Of a DNA stretch of 64,000 bases, positions 46,164-54,545 are shown piece by piece. The DNA is taken from positions 1 through 64,000 of the forward strand of contig CAZLFD010000001.1 of the NCBI GenBank assembly GCA_964558715.1. The letters run 5' to 3'. The notes under the pieces are model-generated. The model made no database searches. It saw nothing but the letters and a program-made list of their open reading frames with translations, and was not told the DNA's origin. The translations under genes were made by a program, and so were the position numbers. This stretch comes from JBGSOV01 sp964558715. GTDB taxonomy: Bacteria > Patescibacteriota > Gracilibacteria > CAIRYL01 > GCA-016699755. The stretch's first letter is position 1. The number at the start of each line of letters is the position of its first letter.

Positions 46164-46504
46164 TTATCTTCGCTTTTTCTTGCTGCTTTTGTCTGGTTGA
46201 CCCTTGCCATCCGAATTCAGACGTGATTTTTCGACACCATATTCAGGAAAAAGAGCTGTAAATTCCTCACCTGATATCGATCGTACTCTGGGCGGCCCTT
46301 CGCCGTTAAACTCTCCTACTAACCTTTTAACACCTTTTTGTATTTCAAATATTATCTCCTGCGTCACATCTTCAGGAAGTCTAAGCGCCAGCCTACCTTC
46401 ACAATGTGCATACTTATCATCACATGTCGCTGGCACTATCCGTACGGAATCCTTTTCATCAGCAGTCGGCGGATTGTCACATCTATCAAGGTTTTTTTAC
46501 TCAT
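46164..46504 (-). pseudogene. Unrecognised small protein, one-base frameshift near the start
   Basis: The start ATG at 46504 reads MSKKT and then stops. If the run of seven A (46492-46498) had eight, it would read MSKKNLDRCDNPPTADEKDS then VRIVPATCDDKYAHCEGRL and on to the basic C-terminus SSKKKRR, 113 residues. Without repair the longest part starts at 46436. A segment LRLPEDVTQEIIFEIQKGVK is helical. The function is unknown. The surrounding leader has a TATTAT box. Confidence 0.55.
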
Positions 46505-46581
46505 AAGTCATTAAACATTTACTACTATAATATACTTAACAAAATTTTTGTCAAATATTTATGATGGCGCCACCCACTTGC

Positions 46582-47949
46582 TTAAGAAAGACTCAACTCT
46601 TTAAAAAACTCGATAAAACTGTTTCCCGCATCCTTAGGCCAACTATGCGGGTCGCCACCGTAGGTTTCAAAGGTACTACAAAAGATAACTGGATTTCCCT
46701 CACGACACTCGATATTTTCTTTACACGTATAATTGCGCACATCGGTGAGCTCCGTTTGCCACGCACAAAAATTTCTTTCGACCACATTCCTTTTCACGGT
46801 ATCGCCATTTGACGCGACCACCAGCCGATCGTTCGGATGATGGAAAACCAGGCTCGCCACTGGACCGGTACAATCATTCCTATAAGGCGTGCTGCCGACC
46901 ACACCTTTGGCGCGGATGATGTCTCCGCGTAAGCACGCGAGCTTGTTCGCGAAATAGCCGCCCAACGAATGCCCGACCACGAAAATATTTCTCCGGTCGA
47001 TGCAATAATTCTCTGCCATGGCTTGAATGAGTTGGTCGAAGAAAACAACGTTCTCTGCCTGGCTCCACGAATACGAACTGCCAGACTTAGAGAGCCCTGC
47101 CGGATACACGACAATAAACTCAGATTGGGAATTTTTCTGCCAACTATTATTACGCCATTGCTTCTTTCCTTCGAGCCCCATGTAATCTTGCACCATCGCA
47201 TTACTATTCGTTCTGCCGTGCAGGGCAACGATCAATCCGTGTGGCGTATTTTTGTTGTATGAGCTCGGCACGTATTGCAGAAATGCCCGATTCTTTCCCG
47301 ACACCTCAAGCGGTGAAAGTGAGGTGGATGGGGTTTTTCCGCAGCCGTTAGAGGCAAAGCTGATTTCTTTGTCAGCTGAGTGGAGGATGAAATGGTGCGC
47401 GATTTCGGCGACTTGCCCACGCAAAACATGCTGCGTGACATTATAATCGCTGATATCGATGATCTCGTTTTCCGCTGCGAAAGACTCATACGGCTCGTAC
47501 CAGTGTTGGCTCGAATCGCCTTTTAGTACTACATCGAGCGTGCGCGCCAAAAATGCCAGTGCCTCATGCACAGTCACATAGCCGTTAGGGCGAAACAGCC
47601 CGTCGATATGTCCGGTAGTGATCCCCTGCTCCTTGGCGGTGCAAATGTATGGTGCGTACCACGCTGCAGCCGAAACATCCGGGAAGCATTGGTACGAAAT
47701 ATTTGGCTGCGGATAGATTTTCGCCGCTTCCATAGAGATTTTGAGCATCTCGGCCCGGGTGACTTTTTCACGCGGATGAAACGAGCCGTCACCGATTCCG
47801 CGTACAATCCCCATTTCTTGCAGCGCGTGAATGCTGCCCACGTACCAAGAATCGCCGGTATCTGAGAAAGCGGCTTGCGCCTGGGAGATTCCCATCAAGC
47901 CACAGAATAAAAATAAGAAACCGATTGTTTTTTGTCGACAAGTGATCAT
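46582..47949 (-). CDS. SLH-anchored PHB-depolymerase/feruloyl-esterase-like hydrolase
   Basis: About 455 residues. Signal peptide at 1-27, then three SLH repeats (about 28-70, 88-130, and a weaker one at 140-180) with FSDTGDSWYVGSIHALQEMG and FPDVSAAAWYAPYICTAKEQ. Residues 215-455 are an alpha/beta hydrolase of the LpqC/polyhydroxybutyrate depolymerase group: HGLIVALHGRTNSNAM, catalytic serine in VVGHSLGGYF, Asp in HHPNDRLV, His near GGDPHSWP. It is probably a wall-attached esterase acting on a polymer outside the cell; the substrate is unknown. Confidence 0.88.
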   Translation of the reverse strand: MITCRQKTIGFLFLFCGLMGISQAQAAFSDTGDSWYVGSIHALQEMGIVRGIGDGSFHPREKVTRAEMLKISMEAAKIYPQPNISYQCFPDVSAAAWYAPYICTAKEQGITTGHIDGLFRPNGYVTVHEALAFLARTLDVVLKGDSSQHWYEPYESFAAENEIIDISDYNVTQHVLRGQVAEIAHHFILHSADKEISFASNGCGKTPSTSLSPLEVSGKNRAFLQYVPSSYNKNTPHGLIVALHGRTNSNAMVQDYMGLEGKKQWRNNSWQKNSQSEFIVVYPAGLSKSGSSYSWSQAENVVFFDQLIQAMAENYCIDRRNIFVVGHSLGGYFANKLACLRGDIIRAKGVVGSTPYRNDCTGPVASLVFHHPNDRLVVASNGDTVKRNVVERNFCAWQTELTDVRNYTCKENIECREGNPVIFCSTFETYGGDPHSWPKDAGNSFIEFFKELSLS

Positions 47950-47958
47950 GAATGGAGT

Positions 47959-48482
47959 CTAGAAAAGGGAGTTCAGTTGTTCAAGTGTTTGCGGAATATC
48001 AGTTGCCCCGACATTGATGATGACATCATCATTTCTCGGATCAGCAAGTACATAGTCGTAAAGCATATCAAATTCATCACGTGGGCAGGAATATTCTCGC
48101 TGTAAATTGCGCTGCCATAAAGTATCTCTTTCCGACCATAACAAAACCGTTGTTACCGAGAAATCATGCTCGAGTGCTAAGCGCTTAATGTCTTGAAAGC
48201 TGCCATGTGGACCAGTAAACGACCATGAAAAAAGCCCTTCGTGACAACAGTGTAGCTCCCATCTGTAAGATGGTTGCGCAGCACAGAAAGATAATTCTGA
48301 TACGCCAACATATGCTCTTCTTCAGAAACATCGGTTACCTCGCGACTCACGAGGTGAAAATGCCAGCGGAAGGTATCGAGCTCTAAATGAGCAACTTTGC
48401 CAGCAAGGCCTTTTATAAACTGAGTAACGAGAGTTCCCTTCCCGCTCGCCGGTGGTCCACGAAAAACGAATAGTTTCTTCAT
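47959..48482 (-). pseudogene. P-loop kinase-like protein, one-base frameshift
   Basis: The first frame reads MKKLFVFRGPPASGKGTLVT with a clear Walker A (GPPASGKGT) and LELDTFRWHFHLVSREV. It stops after AAFKTLSA. The next frame continues FTGPHGSFQDIKRLALEHDF, then VLLWSERDTLWQRNLQREYS to LEQLNSLF. Adding one base to the run of six A at 48228-48233 (plus strand) joins them into about 174 residues. It resembles small nucleotide or zeta-toxin-like kinases; the substrate is unknown. Confidence 0.75.
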
Positions 48483-48485
48483 AAT

Positions 48486-48743
48486 TCATTTGGAGGCTTT
48501 TTTTTTCTGCTTTTGTTTCAACTTTTCATATTCCTGATAATATTCCGACCCCGTTTCACCCAAAAAACCCGCACCCTTACGCAGGTATTTTTTGACCACC
48601 GCAGCTTTGCCCGTTTTTACCTCAGCTTCTTTCGACTGCTCTTTGCTTGCTTTCTCTAGCTTTGCAAAACCCCACGTCGCGACATTATCGACGGTGTGTT
48701 GCACGTGGACAAAGGCTTTGCCGACAGTTTTTCCGAGAGACAT
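48486..48743 (-). CDS. Small basic hypothetical protein
   Basis: About 85 residues, 22 percent lysine: MSLGKTVGKAFVHVQHTVDN, then VATWGFAKLEKASKEQSKEA and a C-terminal EYEKLKQKQKKKASK. It is probably helical. No family is recognised. Three bases upstream of the kinase gene, so likely its operon partner. Confidence 0.6.
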   Translation of the reverse strand: MSLGKTVGKAFVHVQHTVDNVATWGFAKLEKASKEQSKEAEVKTGKAAVVKKYLRKGAGFLGETGSEYYQEYEKLKQKQKKKASK

Positions 48744-48883
48744 GATGAATCGACGATTACGTTATGATTTAGATCAGCCCTTCGACTTCACTTCGTTTCG
48801 CTCTCCTCGAGTCTGATCGACCTCGGAGTCAAAGACAGGGCATGCTTCCATTTCCGATTCGTACATCATCGCAAAACGAAGCA

Positions 48884-48960
48884 TGGTGGGCGCGATAGGA
48901 TTCGAACCTATGACCTCCTGGGTGTAAACCAGATGCTCTAACCAACTGAGCTACGCGCCC
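48884..48960 (-). tRNA. tRNA-Val (anticodon TAC)
   Basis: Minus strand: acceptor GGGCGCG/CGCGCCC, anticodon loop TTTACAC in stem TCTGG/CCAGG, T-arm ATAGG-TTCGAAT-CCTAT, discriminator A, encoded CCA. 77 bases. Confidence 0.95.
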
Positions 48961-49078
48961 GTTTCAAAATTGAAACGCTAGAGGATTGTAGGAATTTCCT
49001 TAAGTTTTTGCAATCAATTTTTATTGCATCAATTAGAATTTTCCCGAAGAATGGTCGGGAATTATTTTTTCACGGACG

Positions 49079-49387
49079 ATGATCACCTGCGTAGTAAAAG
49101 ACTCTTCGGGAAGCGAAATGGGTCGCTTTCAGCCGAAAGGCGAAAAAAACCTGCTCGATGAAGCGGCGGATAATGGAATTGAAATCCCCTTTTCGTGCCA
49201 CGCCGGCGCCTGCATGAGCTGTGCCTGTAAAGTGGAAGAAGGAATGGATAAGATCGATCCGGAATTAGACGGGCCAAAATACATCGATACCGATGATGAT
49301 GTACAGCTCTCGTGCATTGCTGGCGCAAAAGCGGAGTATGTGCAAGACGGCGATGAACATATCATCGAATTGACGGTGCTGAGTTGA
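49079..49387 (+). CDS. Plant-type [2Fe-2S] ferredoxin
   Basis: About 102 residues. Cluster ligands are CHAGACMSC, with the last cysteine in LSCIAG, the canonical C-x4-C-x2-C...C spacing. It is an acidic electron carrier. It could feed the O2-dependent desaturase at 14800, but nothing in the window links them. It stands alone, convergent with rnpA. Confidence 0.92.
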   Translation: MITCVVKDSSGSEMGRFQPKGEKNLLDEAADNGIEIPFSCHAGACMSCACKVEEGMDKIDPELDGPKYIDTDDDVQLSCIAGAKAEYVQDGDEHIIELTVLS

Positions 49388-49389
49388 TG

Positions 49390-49490
49390 CGATGTACTCC
49401 TCTAAGTCAGGGGAGGTTGGAAGGGGTCGACACAGTGATCAACCCCCCTCCATCTCTCCCTTTCTTAGGGGGACAGCGGTTTCGGAGGAA
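49390..49490. repeat. Dispersed G/C-rich repeat, copy 7 (two facing halves)
   Basis: CCTCTAAGTCAGGGGAGGTT and CCCTCCATCTCTCCCTTTCT face each other around GTCGACACAGTGATCAAC. It lies between the convergent ferredoxin and rnpA genes and overlaps the last codons of rnpA. Confidence 0.7.
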
Positions 49491-49830
49491 ACCGCCATTG
49501 CTCTAGCCGAGCAAAAGCTTTTTGCATTTCTTCTGTCAGCGCATTGAAATCGGCATCGTGGGCATCGGCAAAACCGATAAGCACAATGCGCAGCGGCACA
49601 AGTGGGTTAATGGGAAACCTCGCCGCTTCAGCAGCGGCAATCAACCTGCGCCGAATGCGATTACGCTTTACAGCGGTCTTCGCCGTTTTTTTCGAGACGA
49701 CCACTGCCAGGCGCGGTATCTCATCGTAGGCAGGAACGGCGCGGACAACAAAAAAAGGGGTATGTAGTTTTGCCCCTTTTTGAAATACCGTAGAAAAACT
49801 GCGCGTTAGGCGTTGCTGCTTGGGCAGCAT
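49465..49830 (-). CDS. rnpA: Ribonuclease P protein component
   Basis: About 121 residues. The RNP signature is VSKKTAKTAVKRNRIRRRLI, preceded by a typical N-terminus LPKQQRLTRSFSTVFQKG. It assists RNase P RNA in tRNA 5' maturation. It lies just after rpmH, as in most bacteria. The C-terminus runs into dispersed repeat copy 7 (QWRFPPKPLSP). Confidence 0.96.
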   Translation of the reverse strand: MLPKQQRLTRSFSTVFQKGAKLHTPFFVVRAVPAYDEIPRLAVVVSKKTAKTAVKRNRIRRRLIAAAEAARFPINPLVPLRIVLIGFADAHDADFNALTEEMQKAFARLEQWRFPPKPLSP

Positions 49831-49836
49831 AGCATA

Positions 49837-49965
49837 TTAAACAGAGAGTTTTGCACGTCCGCGGCGGCGGCGAGCAGTAAGTACGCGGCGCCCACCTGGG
49901 GTGCGCATGCGCGACAGAAAGCCATGTACTCTTTTTCGGCGGCGATTCTTGGTTTTGCTGATCAT
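49837..49965 (-). CDS. rpmH: 50S ribosomal protein L34
   Basis: 42 residues: KNRRRKRVHGFLSRMRTPGG and LTARRRRGRAKLSV. The N-terminus (MISKT) differs from the usual MKRTFQP but alignment begins at KNR. It is followed six bases later by rnpA. dnaA is not nearby. Confidence 0.96.
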   Translation of the reverse strand: MISKTKNRRRKRVHGFLSRMRTPGGRRVLTARRRRGRAKLSV

Positions 49966-49986
49966 CTGTCAAAAGAACGTAGAGGC

Positions 49987-50016
49987 ATTCTGTCAAAAAC
50001 TTTTCGTTGCTGTCAA
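49987..50016 (-). promoter_or_regulatory. Promoter upstream of rpmH-rnpA, with repeated TTGACA
   Basis: On the minus strand TTGACA (50016-50011) and CAGAAT (49992-49987) are 18 bases apart. Two further TTGACA hexamers follow at 49996-49991 and 49972-49967, the last just before the ATG. Confidence 0.6.
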
Positions 50017-50075
50017 TACGTATTGCTCCGAATAAAAAAACATCCCGGAACATTTCTGCTCCGAGGCTTCTTTGG

Positions 50076-50151
50076 CTAGGTGCATACTTCGGTCAAACGA
50101 GCGAATGCGTATGGTAAGGTCTAGCTCGCTAGGTATGCACATCGGTCAAAC
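50076..50151. repeat. Paired 23-base repeat with inverted core octamer
   Basis: CTAG-GTGCATAC-TTCGGTCAAAC (50076-50098) and CTAG-GTATGCAC-ATCGGTCAAAC (50129-50151). The outer parts are direct repeats; the inner octamers are reverse complements of each other. It lies in the gap between rpmH and the SemiSWEET gene, which otherwise holds nothing visible. Confidence 0.7.
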
Positions 50152-50253
50152 CACATATATGATAAATGAATCGATGGGTAGTTGTCAAATGTAATTGACA
50201 CGCTTCTCGTGAACGGCTTATTAATGGGGATTTTTTCGAGATTGGAGACGATG

Positions 50254-50505
50254 TCATCTATACCTGAGCTTCAGGACCAGCAGTGAAAGGGTGAACAATG
50301 CTTCGATCGTTCCGAAGATCATGATCGGCAAGCTGTTAATGGCGGTTGCATAGAAAACCATGATCAACAGACCAATAAGCAAAGTGGAGGTCCATAAAAG
50401 CGAAATGTCCTGTGTCGATTTTGTCCGCCACGATTTCAAAATCTGCGGTAAGAGTGAGATAGCAATGAGTGCACCGCCGACATGACCGATGATCTCGACG
50501 TTCAT
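50254..50505 (-). CDS. SemiSWEET-type PQ-loop transporter
   Basis: About 83 residues, three transmembrane helices. ISLLPQILKSWRTKSTQDIS contains the PQ motif and following K-S-T-x-D-I-S, typical of bacterial SemiSWEETs, which work as dimers moving sugars down a gradient. The ATG overlaps the purB stop (ATGA), so it is translationally coupled to purB. Confidence 0.88.
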   Translation of the reverse strand: MNVEIIGHVGGALIAISLLPQILKSWRTKSTQDISLLWTSTLLIGLLIMVFYATAINSLPIMIFGTIEALFTLSLLVLKLRYR

Positions 50506-51869
50506 TTTGAAAAGAAACAGCAATAGCGGTCTACGATTTCTGCAGACAAGCCCACATACACTGCCGGTGTCAGTTCCAAGAGTCGTCTCCGGCTTGTCTC
50601 GGTTATGGTGAGGTCTTGCACAAAGGCCCGAAAATCATCGAGCAACACCTGCTTGCCGCGGGTGAGCGCTTTCAACTTTTCGTACGGCTTCTCGACACCC
50701 TCAGCGCGGAGTATCGATTGTACCGCTTCAGCAAGGATTTCCGGATTTTTCTCTAAATCTGCCGCCATTGCTTCAGGAGCGATTTCTAACTTGCTAATCC
50801 CCTTTTGCAAACTGCCAAGCGCCAGAAAGAGATGACCGAATGCGACGCCAAGGTTACGGAGGACAGTGGAATCTGTTAAATCACGTTGCCAGCGAGAGAT
50901 GGGGAGCTTCTCGGCAAAATGACCAAATAGTGCATTAGCGAGACCAAAGTTGCCTTCCGCATTTTCGAAGTCGATGGGGTTCACTTTGTGCGGCATCGCA
51001 CTGCTGCCGACTTCGCCGGCTTTTGTCTTTTGGCGGAAAAACCCGATTGAGATATAGCTCCACACGTCGCGCGCAAAATCAATGCCGATCGTGTTGATGC
51101 GAGATAGAGTATGCGAGAGTTCAGCGATAAAATCGTGCGGCTCTATTTGCGCCACCACTGGGTTCCAGGTAAGCCCGAATGATTCGACGAATTCCTGTGA
51201 AATACTCAGCCAATCAGCATCTGGCAAGGCAATAACATGGGCGTTAAAGTTACCAGATGCACCGGCGAATTTACCGAGAAACTGTTGCGCCTCTAAAAAC
51301 TCGCATTGGCGACGGATACGTGCAGCGAAGATAAGGATTTCTTTTCCCATTGTCGTCGGGCTGGCGGGCTGGCCGTGCGTGCGTGCCAGCATAGGAATTG
51401 CCTTCCACTCGCTAGCGAGCGCGAATAGAACACATTCGAGCTGTTTGACTGCTGGCAATATAATCTGCTCCACAGAATCTTTCAGCATAAGCGCGTAAGC
51501 GAGATTGTTGACATCTTCACTTGTGAGCCCGAAGTGGATCCATTCGGAAATATCCGCGAGAGAAGATTTGGCGATTTTCTCTTTTAAAAAATATTCGACC
51601 GCTTTTACATCATGGTTAGTAACCACTTCGATTTCTCGGATTTTGTTGGCATCGTCGGCAGAAAAATCTTTTGCGATGATTTCGATCTCTTCGATTTCGC
51701 TCGCGGCAAGATTGCGGCAAGGTACGTCGGCACGCTGTGCGAGGGTTATCAGCCATTTGATTTCGACGAGGCAACGATATTTATTGAGGGCTTCTTCACT
51801 AAAATACGGTTTTAATGCCGCGATTTTATTTGCGTAACGGCCATCAAGCGGAGAAAGGGCATTTTCCAT
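50502..51869 (-). CDS. purB: Adenylosuccinate lyase
   Basis: About 455 residues from MENALSPLDGRYANK. It acts twice in purine synthesis, cleaving SAICAR and adenylosuccinate. The fumarase-superfamily signature is VGSSAMPHKVNPIDFENAEG, with LTSEDVNNLAYALML and ARTHGQPASPTTMGKE also present. Length and the DGRY start match the longer, E. coli-like PurB group. Other purine genes are not nearby; PurB is also needed for AMP salvage from IMP. Confidence 0.96.
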   Translation of the reverse strand: MENALSPLDGRYANKIAALKPYFSEEALNKYRCLVEIKWLITLAQRADVPCRNLAASEIEEIEIIAKDFSADDANKIREIEVVTNHDVKAVEYFLKEKIAKSSLADISEWIHFGLTSEDVNNLAYALMLKDSVEQIILPAVKQLECVLFALASEWKAIPMLARTHGQPASPTTMGKEILIFAARIRRQCEFLEAQQFLGKFAGASGNFNAHVIALPDADWLSISQEFVESFGLTWNPVVAQIEPHDFIAELSHTLSRINTIGIDFARDVWSYISIGFFRQKTKAGEVGSSAMPHKVNPIDFENAEGNFGLANALFGHFAEKLPISRWQRDLTDSTVLRNLGVAFGHLFLALGSLQKGISKLEIAPEAMAADLEKNPEILAEAVQSILRAEGVEKPYEKLKALTRGKQVLLDDFRAFVQDLTITETSRRRLLELTPAVYVGLSAEIVDRYCCFFSK

Positions 51870-51927
51870 AAACGGGAGCAATGTGCCCCGATTATGCCGG
51901 AAAAGTCACAAGAGCGAAAGTGGCGGA

Positions 51928-53376
51928 TCAGTATGTTTGCGCGAATTGCGCAAGGGTGCGCACTGTACGCCCGGTCGCAAGGCCGACTTTCTCGTCGAAG
52001 GTGACCGAAGCGATATCGAGGTGGACCCAAGGCGTTTTCTCGGTAACAAAGTTCTGGAGGAAGAGGGCGCCTTCAATCGTGCCTGGCTTAAGGCCACTGC
52101 TGCAATTGACGATATCTGCCGTCTTCGATTTAAGCATTTCGTTGTAGCGCTGATGCAACGGAAGTTGCCACATCGGCTCATCAACGGTTTCGGCATTGCG
52201 CTTTAAAGAATTAAACAAACGCTGGTTATTGGTAAGCCCCGCGACAAAATCGTTTCCAACTGCGTACGCGCATGCACCGGTGAGTGTAGCCGCATCGATC
52301 ATGGCACGCGGCTGATATTTTTCTTCGGCATATGCCAGCGCATCTGCGAGAATCAAGCGCCCTTCGGCATCGGTATTATGCACTTCGACGGTAACGCCAT
52401 TGTACATCCGCAGAATATCGTCTGGAAAATAGGCATCGCGACTGACCATGTTTTCGACAGAGGGAACCAAAGCGATAATATTTTTTGGTGCACCCGATTT
52501 CGCAGCGATATAAAAGGCTCCGAGCATAGTCGCGGCTCCCCCGAGGTCTTGCTTCATCCATCGCATGTGCCCACCGGTTTTGATGTTGTTTCCCCCGGTG
52601 TCAAAGGTAACGCCTTTTCCCACAAGAGCAAGTGGTGCTTCGTTCTTTTTACCACCATTGTATTCAAGGATGATCAAGCGCGGTTCATATTTACTGCCCC
52701 GCCCCACACCGAGAATGCCGCCCATCCCCAGTTTTTCGAGATCTTTTTTAAGGAACGTTTTGACAGAAACACCCTTGATCTCTTTCGCGATTTCTTCGGC
52801 CTTCCGCATGACATATTCAGGAGTCGCGTCACTTGGTGGCGTATTGATGATATCTTTCGCCAACGCAACACCGCCACTGATATTTTGGAGGAGGTCGATA
52901 TCACGTTTACTGCCATCGGCGATTACTTTTAGCTCGCTCAGCCGATTTGCTTTTGTATCTTCATCAGATTTCTTGCCCTTGTATTCCAAAAATTCGTAAG
53001 ACCCCAAAGTAATACCTTCTTCGAAGGCGGCAAAACGGTCTTTTTCGAGGCTGCCGGGAGCAATGATCAGCGAAGTGATCTTGTGTGAATTGGCGATGCC
53101 AAATACTTTTTCACCAGCTTCGCGAGCTTCGCGTGTAGTGACCTTAGCGTTTTTATCGAGAATGTAGAGAAAAACGACCGCATCGCCAGAATAAACAGGA
53201 ACAATGCCTGATTTTGCCACCGGATGATTGGTGATCACCGAACGCACGGCGCGTTTTTGAGCACGACTGAGGCCACGAAAAATCTTGCGACGTTGGGCGC
53301 TTACGTCATCTGCAAAAATCGGAGTTAGCAGTGGGGTCTTCGTATCGGGTTTTTTGAGATAGGAAATTGCAAGCAT
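51928..53376 (-). CDS. pepA: Leucyl aminopeptidase (M17)
   Basis: About 482 residues. The M17 signature NTDAEGRLILADALAYAEE is intact. Metal and active-site residues are in VGKGVTFDTGG and MKQDLGGAATMLGAF, with arginine in the EGR motif. A divergent N-terminal domain (about 1-160) precedes the catalytic domain. It releases N-terminal amino acids from peptides in the cytoplasm, useful for a peptide-scavenging cell. Confidence 0.95.
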   Translation of the reverse strand: MLAISYLKKPDTKTPLLTPIFADDVSAQRRKIFRGLSRAQKRAVRSVITNHPVAKSGIVPVYSGDAVVFLYILDKNAKVTTREAREAGEKVFGIANSHKITSLIIAPGSLEKDRFAAFEEGITLGSYEFLEYKGKKSDEDTKANRLSELKVIADGSKRDIDLLQNISGGVALAKDIINTPPSDATPEYVMRKAEEIAKEIKGVSVKTFLKKDLEKLGMGGILGVGRGSKYEPRLIILEYNGGKKNEAPLALVGKGVTFDTGGNNIKTGGHMRWMKQDLGGAATMLGAFYIAAKSGAPKNIIALVPSVENMVSRDAYFPDDILRMYNGVTVEVHNTDAEGRLILADALAYAEEKYQPRAMIDAATLTGACAYAVGNDFVAGLTNNQRLFNSLKRNAETVDEPMWQLPLHQRYNEMLKSKTADIVNCSSGLKPGTIEGALFLQNFVTEKTPWVHLDIASVTFDEKVGLATGRTVRTLAQFAQTY

Positions 53377-53519
53377 AATTTAAGATAAGAAAAAGAGCAT
53401 TTGCAATTCTGGCAGATTAAATCGAGGAAAAAAAGGGTTTTTTATCAGAAAAACAAGTCAGAGAGCGAAGAATCCCTGCACTTTCGGTTACATTTAGGGG
53501 GCGACGCCTTGTGCTTGCT
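53377..53519. other. Intergenic gap, nothing recognised
   Basis: About 140 bases between pepA and the SpoU gene. AT-rich then GGGGGCGACGCC. No gene or clear hairpin seen. Confidence 0.5.
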
Positions 53520-53984
53520 CTAGAACCTACCCGCCTGCCGTACACATTCATACATCGCGATTCCCGCTGCCACAGAAACATTGAGTGATTCTTTGATGCC
53601 GAGCATCGGCAAGGAATAAACGACATCGGCGGCTAGTAACGCTTGCGCCGAAATACCATCGACCTCATGCCCCACCACAAATGCAAAATCAGTTTGCGGC
53701 AGTTCAGCATCAAAAAGAGATTTGGCGTGTGAAATAGACTCAAGAGCATAAATCTTAAAGCCATCAGCCCTGAGTTGCGTAATGGCTTCTATGGCAGAGG
53801 CGGAACGGCTCCAGCGTACAGACTTTTCCGCTCCCAAAGAGACTTTAGCGATTCGCAAATCGGAAGGGTCGGGGGTGTATCCGCTGCAGATGATTTCGTC
53901 GAAACCGGCGCCATCAGCACTGCGAAAACATGCTCCCACATTGTGAACGGAACGAATGTTTTCGAGAATCAGATACTTTTTCAT
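53520..53984 (-). CDS. SpoU/TrmH-family RNA 2'-O-methyltransferase
   Basis: About 154 residues, a minimal SPOUT domain. Motif 1 ENIRSVHNVGACFRSADGAG, motif 2 FAFVVGHEVDGIS and motif 3 LPMLGIKESLNVSVAAGIAM form the trefoil-knot SAM site. It probably methylates a ribose in tRNA or rRNA; the target cannot be read from sequence. Three bases separate it from the upstream gene at 53988. Confidence 0.93.
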   Translation of the reverse strand: MKKYLILENIRSVHNVGACFRSADGAGFDEIICSGYTPDPSDLRIAKVSLGAEKSVRWSRSASAIEAITQLRADGFKIYALESISHAKSLFDAELPQTDFAFVVGHEVDGISAQALLAADVVYSLPMLGIKESLNVSVAAGIAMYECVRQAGRF

Positions 53985-53987
53985 GAC

Positions 53988-54536
53988 TTACGCTTCGCCT
54001 TTTGGGATAACCGCGTCGAGCGCACCCCACTCAGCGTCACCTTCTGAAGGAACGAGTATGGTGACCTCGTCGCCCACATCGGCGCGAAAAAAGGTGACCG
54101 ATGCCAGTAGTATCTTGTATGACTTTCCGTTGGCAAGCACCTTGTACTGACCGTTTTCGTACGTGAGCGGGCCAACAACAGAATTACGATCGACCGGGCC
54201 GATCTGTTTATAGATGAATTTTCCGTCTTCGGTAATAGTGAGTTTCATCTGGTCGCCCACGACGAGTTTAGATTTACTGGCATAGTTGGCAGGAACCGGA
54301 TAACTGCGCTCGGTAGCATCAACCATGTTCTGGCCATCAAATACGCCCTCGATAATGCGGGAATTCTCACTGATTTCTGGAGCGGCAAGTGAGCGAGCAC
54401 GAGTTTGCACAAAATCAATATCGCCATCGGCAACATCACCTGCCAGGTCAGAAACCAGGCGGCGAGCAGAGCGGATCTGTTTTTCGGCATTATCAAGCAT
54501 CTCGCGGATGAGCGCTAATTTATTCGTATCGGACAT
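53988..54536 (-). CDS. Conserved hypothetical protein typical of CPR genomes
   Basis: About 182 residues. The N-terminal 45 residues form a helix rich in Ala/Arg/Asp. A beta-rich domain follows with RIIEGVFDGQNMVDATERSY, YASKSKLVVGDQMKLTITED and GKFIYKQIGP. I recall similar proteins in many CPR genomes, always without assigned function; this is memory, not a search. It sits between an RNA methyltransferase and a sugar kinase in a compact minus-strand set. Confidence 0.7.
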   Translation of the reverse strand: MSDTNKLALIREMLDNAEKQIRSARRLVSDLAGDVADGDIDFVQTRARSLAAPEISENSRIIEGVFDGQNMVDATERSYPVPANYASKSKLVVGDQMKLTITEDGKFIYKQIGPVDRNSVVGPLTYENGQYKVLANGKSYKILLASVTFFRADVGDEVTILVPSEGDAEWGALDAVIPKGEA

Positions 54537-54545
54537 TTGTGTTAG

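Noticed and set aside
49837..50253. Replication origin beside rpmH-rnpA
   Set aside because: No dnaA or dnaN nearby, no TTATCCACA-type boxes and no AT-rich unwinding stretch.
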